Shown piece after piece: positions 17,887 to 26,305 of a stretch of 64,000 bases of DNA. Below the pieces are notes generated by a model. That model did no database searches. It worked only from the letters and a program-made list of their open reading frames with translations, and was not told the DNA's origin. This DNA is from G965116155 sp965116155 (GTDB lineage: Bacteria > Bdellovibrionota > Bdellovibrionia > Bdellovibrionales > UBA1609). Made by a program: the position numbers and the translations under genes. Position 1 is the stretch's first letter, and every line of letters begins with the position of its first letter. The DNA lies in NCBI GenBank assembly GCA_965116155.1, contig OZ220488.1, positions 1,302,001 through 1,366,000 of the forward strand, written 5' to 3'.

Positions 17887-18147
17887 ATGAGGAAGGTGTA
17901 TAGTGAGGAGCAGATTATTAAGGTGCTGGATAGGTTGAGGTCTGGTGTTTCTGCGCAGGACGTGTGTCGAGAGATGGGTGTGAGCCGGCAGAGTTTGTAT
18001 ACGTGGAGGCGCAAGTTTGGTGGTCTTGGTCTGAGTGAGATGAAGAGGCTGAGGGTTTTGGAGAGAGAGAATGCGAATTTGAAGCGTCTGGTGGCGGATT
18101 TGAATTTGGATAATCAGATACTAAAAGACAGTTTGCTAAAGTCCTAG
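17887..18147 (+). CDS. IS3-family transposase OrfA (IS407-like), remnant element
   Basis: An 86-residue OrfA of an IS3-type insertion sequence. ATG 17887 follows GGAGGTGTGGGA; the upstream GTG 17881 is within that site. The helix-turn-helix is clear (YSEEQIIKVLDRLRSGVS then DVCREMGVSRQSLYTWRRKFGG) and is followed by the leucine-zipper-like LERENANLKRLVADLNLDNQIL. OrfB should follow in the -1 frame and does, but only its first part is left, so no active transposase can be made from this copy. A possible left end with TGAATTAGTACATTTTTG lies near 17815. Confidence 0.87.
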   Translation: MRKVYSEEQIIKVLDRLRSGVSAQDVCREMGVSRQSLYTWRRKFGGLGLSEMKRLRVLERENANLKRLVADLNLDNQILKDSLLKS

Positions 18148-18296
18148 GGCCTAAGGTGCGTCGGGGTCTTGTGGCTCCATTTATGAAAAAATACCGGGTA
18201 TGTTTTGCTCGTGTTTGTCGTGTCTTAGGCCTGTCCCGCAGTATGGTGAGTTTGCGGCGGCTTGCTTGTGGGTTCTTTAAATACCAGAGATTTTAA
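18129..18296 (+). pseudogene. Truncated IS3-family OrfB
   Basis: In the -1 frame relative to OrfA, the translation around 18150-18272 reads PKVRRGLVAPFMKKYRV and then ARVCRVLGLSRSMVS, the N-terminal part of IS3 OrfB. Homology stops by about 18272 and the frame ends at 18294-18296. The DDE catalytic domain is absent. A repeat composite begins 25 bases later, so the deletion and the repeat insertion may be related. Confidence 0.75.
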
Positions 18297-18321
18297 AGAA
18301 TCCGCAGCATGGAGTTTATTG

Positions 18322-18863
18322 TAGTCGACGCTGAAGTATTATCTAAACGACTGTAATTATTGTTAAATTTGTTGATATTGTGGGTTCTGTTTTTGCAGGG
18401 TTTATGGTGTTTTGAGTGAAGCTGTCTAGCGCGCAATATTACCTTGAAGCCTACGTTTGCCGTCTTGGCTAGCGCCCTGCGGGCTGCCAAGATGGCTGCA
18501 CTCTAAGGTTCAAGGGTAATATTACTGGCGCTTTTATGCTTACGCCAAAAACCCTGCAAAACAAGAGGCTCTCTAGTGCACAAAATATTAACCTTGCAAA
18601 AGTTCTGCGTGTTAGCCCCTTGTGCTGAAGTATGTTCTCCGGCTGACTCTGGCTTAAGTTAGAGCGCTAGTAAAATTCTCTGAAGCAAAGCGGCGGCATC
18701 CTGACAGCCTCTGCAGGAGGCGACGATCAGGGTGCCAAGCGTCTTACAGAGAATTTTGCGACCTATAAGGGATCTGCGTGCCTGTAAGATACAGTATTAA
18801 AACCCTAATGTGGCACGAGTACGCGACAGCCGGAAGCCGGAGAACATACTTCAGTCACGACTA
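18322..18863. repeat. Composite repeat with terminal inverted repeats, copy 1 (542 bp)
   Basis: The ends TAGTCGACGCTGAAG and CTTCAGTCACGACTA are inverted repeats matching at 12 of 15 positions and are flanked by TTG on both sides. Inside are a class II hairpin (18420-18545) bracketed by TTTTGCAGGGTTTT and AAAACCCTGCAAAA, then an inverted pair containing GTATGTTCTCCGGCTG that encloses a class I hairpin (18658-18770). A second copy at 41589-42684 is interrupted by four further hairpins. Confidence 0.85.
18420..18545 (+). repeat. Class II hairpin with AATATTACCTTGAA stem
   Basis: The ends are AGCTGTCTAGCGCGC and CTGGCGCTTTTATGCTTACGC. The arms pair as AATATTACC with GGTAATATT, and the inner CTTGGCTAGCG and GCTGCCAAG halves form the shared apical motif. 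The same site in the second composite holds a hairpin with a different stem. Confidence 0.88.
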
Positions 18864-19091
18864 TTGTAGCAAGCATGACAAGTATGGGTGGAGTTACCCC
18901 CCCCCTATCTTAAAATTAGGCCTAAAATTAGACCCAGGGTTAGGCGAAGGTTGAGGACTAAGGTGGGTACGGCGGCGGAGACTAGGCAAAAAAATAAAAA
19001 ACGCCATAAAATTTTGCACTTTCATACTAAAAACAGTGTGGGTATTTTTGCATAAACATTGGTAGTGTTATGCAATTTTTAAGCCCAAAGT
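18864..19091. other. Intergenic stretch without recognised gene
   Basis: This AT-rich and locally C-rich stretch separates the repeat composite from the scoB end. I see no open frame with coding character and no RNA gene. It holds only the stem-loop noted at 19048-19080. Confidence 0.5.
19048..19080 (+). terminator. Possible rho-independent terminator (plus strand)
   Basis: An 8-bp perfect stem TTGCATAA/TTATGCAA with a 12-base loop is followed by TTTTT on the plus strand. It would stop transcription running from the accessory segment into the antisense of scoB. The stem is AT-rich, so strength is doubtful. Confidence 0.4.
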
Positions 19092-19112
19092 TTAGAGCGC
19101 TAGCGCTCTAAC
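19091..19112. repeat. Double class I end motif forming the scoB C terminus
   Basis: TTAGAGCGCTAG and CTAGCGCTCTAA overlap as a perfect palindrome around GCTAGC. No hairpin interior is present. The minus-strand reading supplies the last residues and stop of scoB. Confidence 0.8.
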
Positions 19113-19751
19113 TTGGGGGTGAATTTTGAGTGGAGCGCCAGTGGCTTGGGCTACTTGCTCAGGGCTAAGGTCTGCCGCATGTTCCATAAGTACCAGCCCC
19201 TCGCTGGGGTCGACCTTTATGTAGCCATAGTCCGAAACAATTATGTCCACACATTTTTTGCCTGTAAGCGGTAAGCGGCAAGCGGGTAAAATTTTAGGCT
19301 CACCCTTTTTATTAGTGTGGGTCATGGCCACAACAACCTTTTTGGCTCCTGCAACCAAATCCATAGCCCCACCCATGCCTTTAACCATTTTGTTAGGAAT
19401 CATCCAATTAGCAATGTCTCCCTCGCAAGACACCTCCATGGCACCCAAAACCGTAATATCCACATGCCCCCCACGGATCATAGCAAAAGACTCTGCAGAA
19501 GAAAAAAACGACGCCCCCTTAACAGCTGTGACGGTTTGCTTACCAGCATTTATCAAATCAGGATCCACCTGCTCGGCAGTCGGAAAAGCCCCCATACCCA
19601 AAAGCCCGTTTTCGCTTTGTATTAAAACTTGCTTTTCGTCACCAATATAATTCGCCACCAAAGTGGGCATACCAATGCCCAAATTCACTACAGACCCAGG
19701 CTGCACAAAATCCGCTATGCGCTCTGCAATACGCTCTCTAGATAAAGGCAC
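19092..19751 (-). CDS. scoB: 3-oxoacid CoA-transferase subunit B
   Basis: Subunit B of a SCOT-type CoA-transferase, which moves CoA between succinyl-CoA (or acetyl-CoA) and acetoacetate. The 219-residue chain starts with GTG at 19751 behind GAGGTGATG. The active-site glutamate lies in QSENGLLGMG, and the GMGGAMDLVAGAKKVVVAM segment is typical of the family. ScoA lies 20 bases upstream and a thiolase before that, giving an acetoacetate activation and cleavage operon. The C-terminal residues VRALAL and the stop are encoded by two back-to-back class I element ends (GTTAGAGCGCTAGCGCTCTAA), so this tail is probably not native. Confidence 0.94.
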   Translation of the reverse strand: MPLSRERIAERIADFVQPGSVVNLGIGMPTLVANYIGDEKQVLIQSENGLLGMGAFPTAEQVDPDLINAGKQTVTAVKGASFFSSAESFAMIRGGHVDITVLGAMEVSCEGDIANWMIPNKMVKGMGGAMDLVAGAKKVVVAMTHTNKKGEPKILPACRLPLTGKKCVDIIVSDYGYIKVDPSEGLVLMEHAADLSPEQVAQATGAPLKIHPQVRALAL

Positions 19752-19771
19752 AGCCCATCACCTCGTAACCA

Positions 19772-20473
19772 CTAACCGCTAAGGGTTTTTTGCTCAATAC
19801 GTTTTTCATAGTTTTGGCCTTGAAATATTTTTTGCACATACACCCCAGGTGTATGCACACACTCCGGGTCCAAACTGCCCACGGGCACCACTTCTTCAAC
19901 CTCAGCTACAGTAACACGTGCGCACATGGCCGCTAAAGGATTAAAGTTACGCGCCGTTTTGGCATACACCAAGTTCCCCAGTGCGTCGCCCTTTTGAGCC
20001 TTTACTAAAGCGTAGTCCGCCGTTATGGCTTGCTCTAAAACACACTCGTAGTCTTTGCCGTCTCGCGTAAATACACGGGTCTCCTTAGCCTCTGCCACCT
20101 TAGTGCCTGCACCAGTGGGAGTAAAAAAAGCCCTAATCCCAGCTCCGCCTGCCCGCATGCGTTCTGCCAAAGTGCCCTGAGGGCAAAACTCCACCTCTAG
20201 CTCTTTTTGCAAAAATTGTTTTTCAAACAACGCATTCTCCCCCACATAGCTTGAAACCATTTTGGCAATTTGGCGATTTTGCAACAGCAAACCCAAGCCA
20301 AAGTCATCCACCCCCGCGTTATTCGATACACACACCAGATTACGCACGCCCATTTTGACCAAAGCCGCAATACCGTTCTCGGGTATGCCACACAAGCCAA
20401 AGCCTCCAACGGCCAGCACGGCTCCATCTTGCACTCCACTTAAGGCCTCTAAGGCATTTTGAACCAACTTCAT
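19772..20473 (-). CDS. scoA: 3-oxoacid CoA-transferase subunit A
   Basis: Subunit A of the SCOT-type CoA-transferase. The start is set at ATG 20473 (MKLVQNALEAL) behind GAGGG; a longer frame exists upstream but overlaps the thiolase gene and has no family match. The 233-residue chain contains GGFGLCGIPENGI, the CoA-binding region of subunit A, and FTPTGAGT further on. It starts 14 bases after the thiolase stop and should be co-transcribed with it and with scoB. Together the three genes interconvert acetoacetate, acetoacetyl-CoA and acetyl-CoA. Confidence 0.94.
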   Translation of the reverse strand: MKLVQNALEALSGVQDGAVLAVGGFGLCGIPENGIAALVKMGVRNLVCVSNNAGVDDFGLGLLLQNRQIAKMVSSYVGENALFEKQFLQKELEVEFCPQGTLAERMRAGGAGIRAFFTPTGAGTKVAEAKETRVFTRDGKDYECVLEQAITADYALVKAQKGDALGNLVYAKTARNFNPLAAMCARVTVAEVEEVVPVGSLDPECVHTPGVYVQKIFQGQNYEKRIEQKTLSG

Positions 20474-20486
20474 GCTATATAGCCCT

Positions 20487-21674
20487 CTACACCAAACTCT
20501 CCACCGCCAAGGCCACCGCCTCGCCTCCCCCAAGGCACAAGCTGCACACTCCACGCCCATTGGGTTTTTGGGTTTTTAAAATGTGCAACAAAGTCACCAA
20601 AAGCCGTGCTCCACTGGCTCCGATAGGATGCCCCAAAGCCACAGCCCCTCCGCGCATATTAACTTTTGCAGGATCGAGCTCTAGATCTTTAATTGCCGCC
20701 ATGGCTACAGCACTAAAGGCCTCGTTTATTTCCCAAAAGTCCACATCTTTAGCTTGCCAACCCACAGCGTGGAGCAGTTTTTTCACCGCGCCGACCGGGG
20801 CCGTAGTAAACCACTTGGGCGCCTGAGCATGCGTTGCATAACCCACCACGCGCGCCAAAGGCTGACTGCCCCAGCTTTTGAGCCGCTCTTGAGTGGCCAG
20901 CACCACAGCCGCAGCGCCGTCGTTGATTTTAGAGGCGTTGGCAGCCGTGATGGTGCCGGCTTTATCAAACGCCGGCCTCAGGGCGGGCATTTTATCAAAG
21001 CGCGCCCTCTTGGGCTCTTCGTCCTCTTTAAGCTCTGCGGCTCTTTTAGGAGGCTCCACCAAAGCAAGCTCCTCATCAAATGCACCGCTATTTTGCGCCT
21101 TTTGCGCCCGCTCGTAACTCGTACGCGCAAAAACGTCCTGTGCCTCACGCGTGAAGGCGTATTTTTGTACGCACAGCTCAGCCGCTTGGCCCATGTGCCA
21201 ATTGTGGTAAGGATCCCACAAGCCGTCTAACAACATGGAGTCCGGCGCCTCTACTGAGCCCATCTTGTAACCTGCTCGCGAGCGTGGCAATAGGTGCGGC
21301 GCAAGGCTCATGTTCTCTTGCCCGCCAGCAACAGCAGCCCCCTTGTACAGGCGCAAAAAATCACAGGCCATCATAACGGCCTTCAGCCCCGACCCGCAGA
21401 CCTTATTAACCGTGGTGCATGCAGTGGTATCAGGCAAACCCGCTCCCAGGGCCGCCTGCCTCGCCGGTGCCTGTCCAACCCCCGCGCTCAACACTTGCCC
21501 CATAGTGCAGTCGTCTATTGTTGCAGGGTCAGCTCCGGCGCTCTTTATAGCGGCTTTAATCGCAGCAGAACCTAGCTTTGTAGAGCTCACCTGAGATAAC
21601 CCTCCGTTAAAGCTCCCTATAGGGGTGCGTTTTGCCCCAACGATAAACAGCGGAGTGTCAGGTGTGTTTGTCAT
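20487..21674 (-). CDS. Acetyl-CoA C-acetyltransferase (thiolase)
   Basis: A 395-residue thiolase catalysing reversible condensation or cleavage of acetoacetyl-CoA. The nucleophile Cys lies in NKVCGSGLKAV, the catalytic His in GHPIGASGAR and the second Cys in CLGGGEAVAL. Length is normal for the family. It is the first gene of the minus-strand operon with scoA and scoB, which points to acetoacetyl-CoA metabolism (atoB/phaA-like) rather than long-chain beta-oxidation. Divergent from the H1-like gene at 21781; the 106-base gap between the two starts includes a short pair of element ends (21746-21768). Confidence 0.94.
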   Translation of the reverse strand: MTNTPDTPLFIVGAKRTPIGSFNGGLSQVSSTKLGSAAIKAAIKSAGADPATIDDCTMGQVLSAGVGQAPARQAALGAGLPDTTACTTVNKVCGSGLKAVMMACDFLRLYKGAAVAGGQENMSLAPHLLPRSRAGYKMGSVEAPDSMLLDGLWDPYHNWHMGQAAELCVQKYAFTREAQDVFARTSYERAQKAQNSGAFDEELALVEPPKRAAELKEDEEPKRARFDKMPALRPAFDKAGTITAANASKINDGAAAVVLATQERLKSWGSQPLARVVGYATHAQAPKWFTTAPVGAVKKLLHAVGWQAKDVDFWEINEAFSAVAMAAIKDLELDPAKVNMRGGAVALGHPIGASGARLLVTLLHILKTQKPNGRGVCSLCLGGGEAVALAVESLV

Positions 21675-21745
21675 AGACAGGCCGAAACTTTACCCCTCCC
21701 TGAGCCACCATTCAAGCTATATCGCAGAGGGCCATAGAGTCCTTG

Positions 21746-21768
21746 AGCTGTCTAGCGCTCTAAGTTAA
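21746..21768. repeat. Fused class II left end and class I end without a stem
   Basis: AGCTGTCTAG (class II left end) runs directly into TAGCGCTCTAAG (class I end) with no hairpin interior. It lies 12 bases upstream of the ATG of the H1-like gene, one of the few element traces at a 5' rather than a 3' gene end. Confidence 0.6.
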
Positions 21769-21780
21769 TCTGTTGGGGCT

Positions 21781-22572
21781 ATGCCAAAAAAGAAAGCCTC
21801 CAAGCGCACAGCTGCAAAGCCAGCCCCCAAAAAAACAGCCAGCAAAACAGCCGGCAAGGCAGCTGCTAAAAAGGCTGCAAAACCTGTTCCCAAAAAAACA
21901 GCCAGCAGAACAGCTAAAAAGCCCACTAAAAAACCTAAAACTACGACATCCTCAAAGCCGGCATCCCCCAAGAAGACCTCCAAAAAGGTGGCCGCAAAAA
22001 CAGTAAAAACCAAAACCCGCGCTGCAGCGCGTAAAAAGTCCTCCCCAGCTAAAAAGCGCAAAGCCTCAACTGCCAAGGCGTCAGCATCTAAGGCGCAGCA
22101 TAAGAAAAAAATCGCCCTGCCTCCCGGGCTTAAGAAAAAGCTTATCGTCAAAAAGCGATCTCGCAAAAAGCTAAAAAAGCTTGCACCTAAGGCTCCGCCA
22201 AAGCCTGCCAAGCGGGCGAATATATTTTTTAGCCAAGAGATTCAAATGGAAGAGGAGGTTGTACTAACCGATGCCGATGGGCGCAGGTACTGCCGTGTGC
22301 CCGACTGCGACAGGTCGGCGGAGGTGGGAGAGTACTGTAGGTTTCATTATTTGTCTTTGTGGGACAGAATTCAGACCAAAAAACAAATCATCGAAGGCGG
22401 GCATTTGGATCAATACATTGAAAAACTCACTCTCAACTATCCGCTAAAAAGCATGGTGTCCTTGTTAAAAGACCTACGCAGCACTAAGGAGTTTAACAGC
22501 TTGGTGCATGATATGGGAATTGTGCGGGCATCGGATGAACGGTCCGAGAGCATGGGGCGAGAGGATGAGTAA
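21781..22572 (+). CDS. Histone H1-like Lys/Ala-rich protein with a zinc-binding-type C-terminal domain
   Basis: A 263-residue protein. Residues 1-150 consist almost only of Lys, Ala, Pro, Thr and Ser in KKTASKTA/KKAAKP-type repeats, as in eukaryotic H1 tails and bacterial H1-like proteins that bind DNA without sequence preference. The C-terminal part contains YCRVPDCDRSAEVGEYCRFHY, a Cys/His set (C-x4-C, then C-x2-H) suited to one zinc ion, followed by a helical region. The stop overlaps the trxB start by 8 bases, so the two are translationally coupled. A nucleoid-associated role is inferred; why it is paired with thioredoxin reductase is not clear. Confidence 0.72.
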   Translation: MPKKKASKRTAAKPAPKKTASKTAGKAAAKKAAKPVPKKTASRTAKKPTKKPKTTTSSKPASPKKTSKKVAAKTVKTKTRAAARKKSSPAKKRKASTAKASASKAQHKKKIALPPGLKKKLIVKKRSRKKLKKLAPKAPPKPAKRANIFFSQEIQMEEEVVLTDADGRRYCRVPDCDRSAEVGEYCRFHYLSLWDRIQTKKQIIEGGHLDQYIEKLTLNYPLKSMVSLLKDLRSTKEFNSLVHDMGIVRASDERSESMGREDE

Positions 22573-23512
22573 GCCTGAAAACCTTGTTATTTTAGGTTCT
22601 GGCCCTGCGGGTTTGACGGCGGCTATTTACGCGGCAAGAGCGAACCTTGCGCCCTTGTTGTATGAGGGCGAAGAGCCTGGGGGGCAGCTCACTACGACTA
22701 CTGATGTAGAAAATTACCCCGCCTTTCCGCAAGGAGTGCAGGGCCCTGAGATGATGCGGCTTATGCGGGAGCAGGCCGAGAGGTTTGAGACACGTTTTCG
22801 TACGGTTAATATTAGCAAGGTGGATTTAAGCCAAAGGCCTTTTCGGTTGTGGGAGGAGGGTGGCAAGGAGCCTGTGCAAACCAAGAGCCTTGTGATCTGC
22901 ACGGGAGCTAGTGCCAAGTACTTAGGCTTGGCTAACGAAAAACGCCTGCTGGGGCGTGGGGTGTCGTCTTGTGCCACATGCGATGGTGCGTTTTTTAAAA
23001 ACCAAAAAGTCTGCGTAGTGGGAGGTGGAGACACGGCCATGGAGGAGGCTTTGTTTTTAACGCGCTTTGCAAGTGAGGTGGTGCTAGTGCACCGTCGGGG
23101 GGAGTTTAGGGCCTCTAAAATTATGAGCGATCGTGTAAAGCAAAGCTCTAAAATTAAAATTCTATGGCACACACAGGTGGTGGATGTTTTGGGCGAAAAA
23201 GAGGTAGAAGCCGTGTGCGTTAAAAACTCTGACAAGAACGAAGACCACACCCTAAAGGTGCAGGGAGTGTTTATTGCTATTGGGCATTCGCCCAATACGG
23301 CAATTTTTAAAGATCAGCTCAAGGCGAATGCTCAGGGGTATTTAATAACGCAGCCTAAAAGTACGCACACTTCGGTCGAGGGTGTGTTTGCAGCGGGGGA
23401 TGTACAGGATCCTACATACCGGCAGGCCATAACGGCTGCGGGCTCGGGCTGTATGGCGGCGATGGATGCCGAGCGTTGGCTTGAGTCGCACTCTTGTGCA
23501 CCAGTTGGGTAA
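22565..23512 (+). CDS. trxB: Thioredoxin reductase
   Basis: An NADPH-dependent FAD flavoenzyme that reduces thioredoxin. The start is ATG 22565 (MSKPENLVILGSGPAG) behind GGGGCGAGAGG; the longer frame upstream lies inside the H1-like gene. The FAD-binding GSGPAGLTAAIYAARA, the redox-active CATC within SSCATCDGAFF, the NADPH-binding GGGDTAMEEA and the C-terminal GVFAAGDVQDPTYRQA are all present. At 315 residues it has the usual bacterial length. addB follows 6 bases later, so trxB, addB and addA may share a transcript. Confidence 0.96.
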   Translation: MSKPENLVILGSGPAGLTAAIYAARANLAPLLYEGEEPGGQLTTTTDVENYPAFPQGVQGPEMMRLMREQAERFETRFRTVNISKVDLSQRPFRLWEEGGKEPVQTKSLVICTGASAKYLGLANEKRLLGRGVSSCATCDGAFFKNQKVCVVGGGDTAMEEALFLTRFASEVVLVHRRGEFRASKIMSDRVKQSSKIKILWHTQVVDVLGEKEVEAVCVKNSDKNEDHTLKVQGVFIAIGHSPNTAIFKDQLKANAQGYLITQPKSTHTSVEGVFAAGDVQDPTYRQAITAAGSGCMAAMDAERWLESHSCAPVG

Positions 23513-23518
23513 GTAAGA

Positions 23519-26305
23519 GTGCTCAAGCTTGTCGAGTGTTCAAGCCACGCTGCACGTGAGGAGCTCTTTTTACATACTATTAACAGTGGTGGCGTTTGGT
23601 TGGTGCCTGACCTGGCGTCGAAGCTTTTGCTACAAGAGCGTGCGCTATCTAGCCGCACTTTGCTGCCGGATTGCAAGGTGCCCAGGGCCTCGGATTTTTG
23701 GCGCTATTTGTTGTTACAAGTTATGCCAGGCGTGCATAGCTTAGAAAAACCCCTAATGCTTGCTTTGATAGAGTCATGGTTACGTGCGCGCCATGGCACT
23801 CTGGAACCCATTAGTGCGCGCCACGTGTTTGATTTTATGGGGGAGTTTTTGCCTTTGCTCGCGACGCCGCGCGCGGTTCGATTAGCAAGAGAGTGGCTTA
23901 GCGACCCCGCCCATGCCAAATCTTATGCTCGATGGGGCAGTCATTTTGAGCTATGTGTAGAGCTGTGGAAGTACTTGCAGAGCAAAAATTCTATCGCCTG
24001 CGATTGGGTTTCGTCTTTGCTGGTGCATGAGGCTATTGATTTGTCAAAAGTGCGTTTGGGGGGTGCAAGTTTATGTGTAGACATGGCATCTGAGCTGCAC
24101 TCTGTAGAGGCAGAGGTTTTGTTAAAGTTATCGCAGCACCACGATATTAAGATAATCTGCCCATCTAGCGCCAAGCGCCACACTTTATGGGCGTATCAAA
24201 GCTTGCACGAGCATGCCTGTACGGAGCAAGTGGGTGCGCTGCCTGCAGCAAAGCAGATGGAAAAAGTAAAAATCAAAACCCTTAAGATGGGTAATTATTT
24301 GGCAGAATGCAAATACGCTATAGAGCGTGCGCAGTTTTTGGTGCAAACAAAAAATCTGCCTCTTAGCACAATAGGTTTTGCAGCGCCTCGCATAGGGGTG
24401 TATGCCCCTTGTTTGGTAGAGCATGCAAAGCTAGAGGGCTTGCGTTTAAATTGGGAGCATAAATCTAGTTGGCACGAAAACTACAACATTATGCGGTGGC
24501 TGGCTTGCTTGAGAGCTAGTATTAGAGCGGGAGACTACCATGATTTTGAAATGGCTTTTTTTGGAGGGCAGAAGGCTTTAGGAAGTGCTTTGGAGTTTAA
24601 AAAAATCTTTCGCAACAGGTGGGAGTTTCAGTCTGGTTTTAAAAACTTACCAAACTCACACTTCAAGACACTGCTTGCTAAAGGCGCCACACGTGACCCC
24701 ATTAATGGGGAGCAATTTTTAAGTTGGGCGGTGAATTTTTTTGATGGTGACCCGCTCTTTTTAAAGCCCGTTCTAGAAGGGTTTTTAAACAATCTCAGTC
24801 ACGGCTTAAAACTTTCGTCCGATATATGGCTGATGTATTTAGAAAACCTGTGCCTGATTAGTGATTTTAAAACGGAAACCCAACAAGACAAAGCGGGCAT
24901 ATTTTGCACTAATATAGCAAACCTTAAGTGGGCGCCTGCCTCTTTGCGCCATGTGTTTGTGTTGGGTTTGGTAGACTCCCAAATGCGTTCCTTGCAGGAG
25001 TCTGCCTTGGGAGTGCCTGATGTTTTAAAAATCCAGCAAGACTTGGGGTTTAGTTTAAATCCTAGGGTTAGTTCGATGCATGAGCACGAGCTGCTATATT
25101 TGTTAAAGCACTTGCCCTGCGATTGGGATTTGCTTTGTGCTCATCAGTCTTTTGTTGCTGAAGAAGAAACCCCCAACCGCGTGTGGCTAGAGGAATTTAT
25201 AAAAAACGGTGGCCAAAAGCCTGACATACAAGACCCTCCTTTGTGTGCTTGGGATAAGCTGCAAGATTCCAATTGCGAAATACGATCTAAAGCACGGGGC
25301 CTCTCTATAAAAAGCGCAAAACGTTTGTACTTGTCTTTGCAGCAAGACTCTCAAGGTTGGCAGAGCGCAGGCTGGGGGCTTATGCCCTGGGGCTTAAGGC
25401 CGCGACTTAGTGCCTCGGCCTTAGAGAGTTTTCAAAAATGCCCGTATAAATTTTTGGCCTCTAAAATTTGGGGATTAAAAGATGAGCCTGCAGACGACTT
25501 GGGTCCAAGCTATTTGAGTGAGGGGAATTTTTTGCATGCCTTGCTAAGGCGACTTTTGGGAAAAACCTCCCTCACCAAGGGCGCAAGCTATAAAGACAAA
25601 GAGCAACTAATAGAGCAAAGCTTGTGCGCTGCCATTAAAGAATCCCCTCTGGGGTTTTTAGATGAGTCCTTGTGGCCGCATTACAAGGCGATTTATGCTC
25701 AATTTGCCAAAAATTTTTTGCAAGCAGAGTCTGATCTAAGAGCCACGGCTCCCCATATGAAGCCCTTGGCTTTTGAGCTAGAGCTTAGTGCTTTTATAGA
25801 CCCGAGTGTTCAAGACCTGTGGTCAGAGGAGGGGTTTAAATTTAAAGCCCATATAGACCGTGTGGATTATGATGCAAAAAATGCTTCTTATAGGATTTTT
25901 GATTATAAACGCTCTTTAAGCAAGCACACTAATTGGGGCAGTTGGTTAAAATCGAGTGGCGAGAGCCAGTACCAGCTTTTGCTTTATCTGCTAGTGATGG
26001 AGCAAGCCTTACCCAAGCATTTGCCGCACGGCTGCGTTAAAGAGACACTCTACTATGGCTTAAAAGATTTTAACTGCAACAAAGGCCTTCGTATTGCGGA
26101 ACAAACAGCGGCACAAACAAAAGCTACTAGAGGCGCCACGTGCAGTAAAGAGAATTTACACAAACTTAAGCAAAGTTTTTTTGAAACCCTTAGATCGCAT
26201 ATGCAAAATATTCTAAAAGGCGCCATGCACCCTAAGCCTTGCGACAAAAGCATTTGTAAACAGTGCGAATGGAGGGCCCAGTGCCGAGCCACGCACCTTA
26301 TGTAA
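23519..26305 (+). CDS. addB: AddB-like PD-(D/E)XK nuclease subunit with Fe-S cluster cysteines
   Basis: This is the B subunit of an AddAB-type helicase-nuclease for double-strand-break repair. The 928-residue chain is diverged at the N terminus, where a Walker motif is not evident. The C-terminal nuclease domain is clear: Cys in SFQKCPYKF, the catalytic Asp and Lys in FKAHIDRVDYD and FDYKRS, and the closing CDKSICKQCEWRAQC, which with the first Cys forms the iron-sulfur staple known in AddB. GTG 23519 starts 6 bases after trxB. It overlaps addA by 25 bases, as expected for two subunits of one complex. Confidence 0.88.
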   Translation: MLKLVECSSHAAREELFLHTINSGGVWLVPDLASKLLLQERALSSRTLLPDCKVPRASDFWRYLLLQVMPGVHSLEKPLMLALIESWLRARHGTLEPISARHVFDFMGEFLPLLATPRAVRLAREWLSDPAHAKSYARWGSHFELCVELWKYLQSKNSIACDWVSSLLVHEAIDLSKVRLGGASLCVDMASELHSVEAEVLLKLSQHHDIKIICPSSAKRHTLWAYQSLHEHACTEQVGALPAAKQMEKVKIKTLKMGNYLAECKYAIERAQFLVQTKNLPLSTIGFAAPRIGVYAPCLVEHAKLEGLRLNWEHKSSWHENYNIMRWLACLRASIRAGDYHDFEMAFFGGQKALGSALEFKKIFRNRWEFQSGFKNLPNSHFKTLLAKGATRDPINGEQFLSWAVNFFDGDPLFLKPVLEGFLNNLSHGLKLSSDIWLMYLENLCLISDFKTETQQDKAGIFCTNIANLKWAPASLRHVFVLGLVDSQMRSLQESALGVPDVLKIQQDLGFSLNPRVSSMHEHELLYLLKHLPCDWDLLCAHQSFVAEEETPNRVWLEEFIKNGGQKPDIQDPPLCAWDKLQDSNCEIRSKARGLSIKSAKRLYLSLQQDSQGWQSAGWGLMPWGLRPRLSASALESFQKCPYKFLASKIWGLKDEPADDLGPSYLSEGNFLHALLRRLLGKTSLTKGASYKDKEQLIEQSLCAAIKESPLGFLDESLWPHYKAIYAQFAKNFLQAESDLRATAPHMKPLAFELELSAFIDPSVQDLWSEEGFKFKAHIDRVDYDAKNASYRIFDYKRSLSKHTNWGSWLKSSGESQYQLLLYLLVMEQALPKHLPHGCVKETLYYGLKDFNCNKGLRIAEQTAAQTKATRGATCSKENLHKLKQSFFETLRSHMQNILKGAMHPKPCDKSICKQCEWRAQCRATHLM

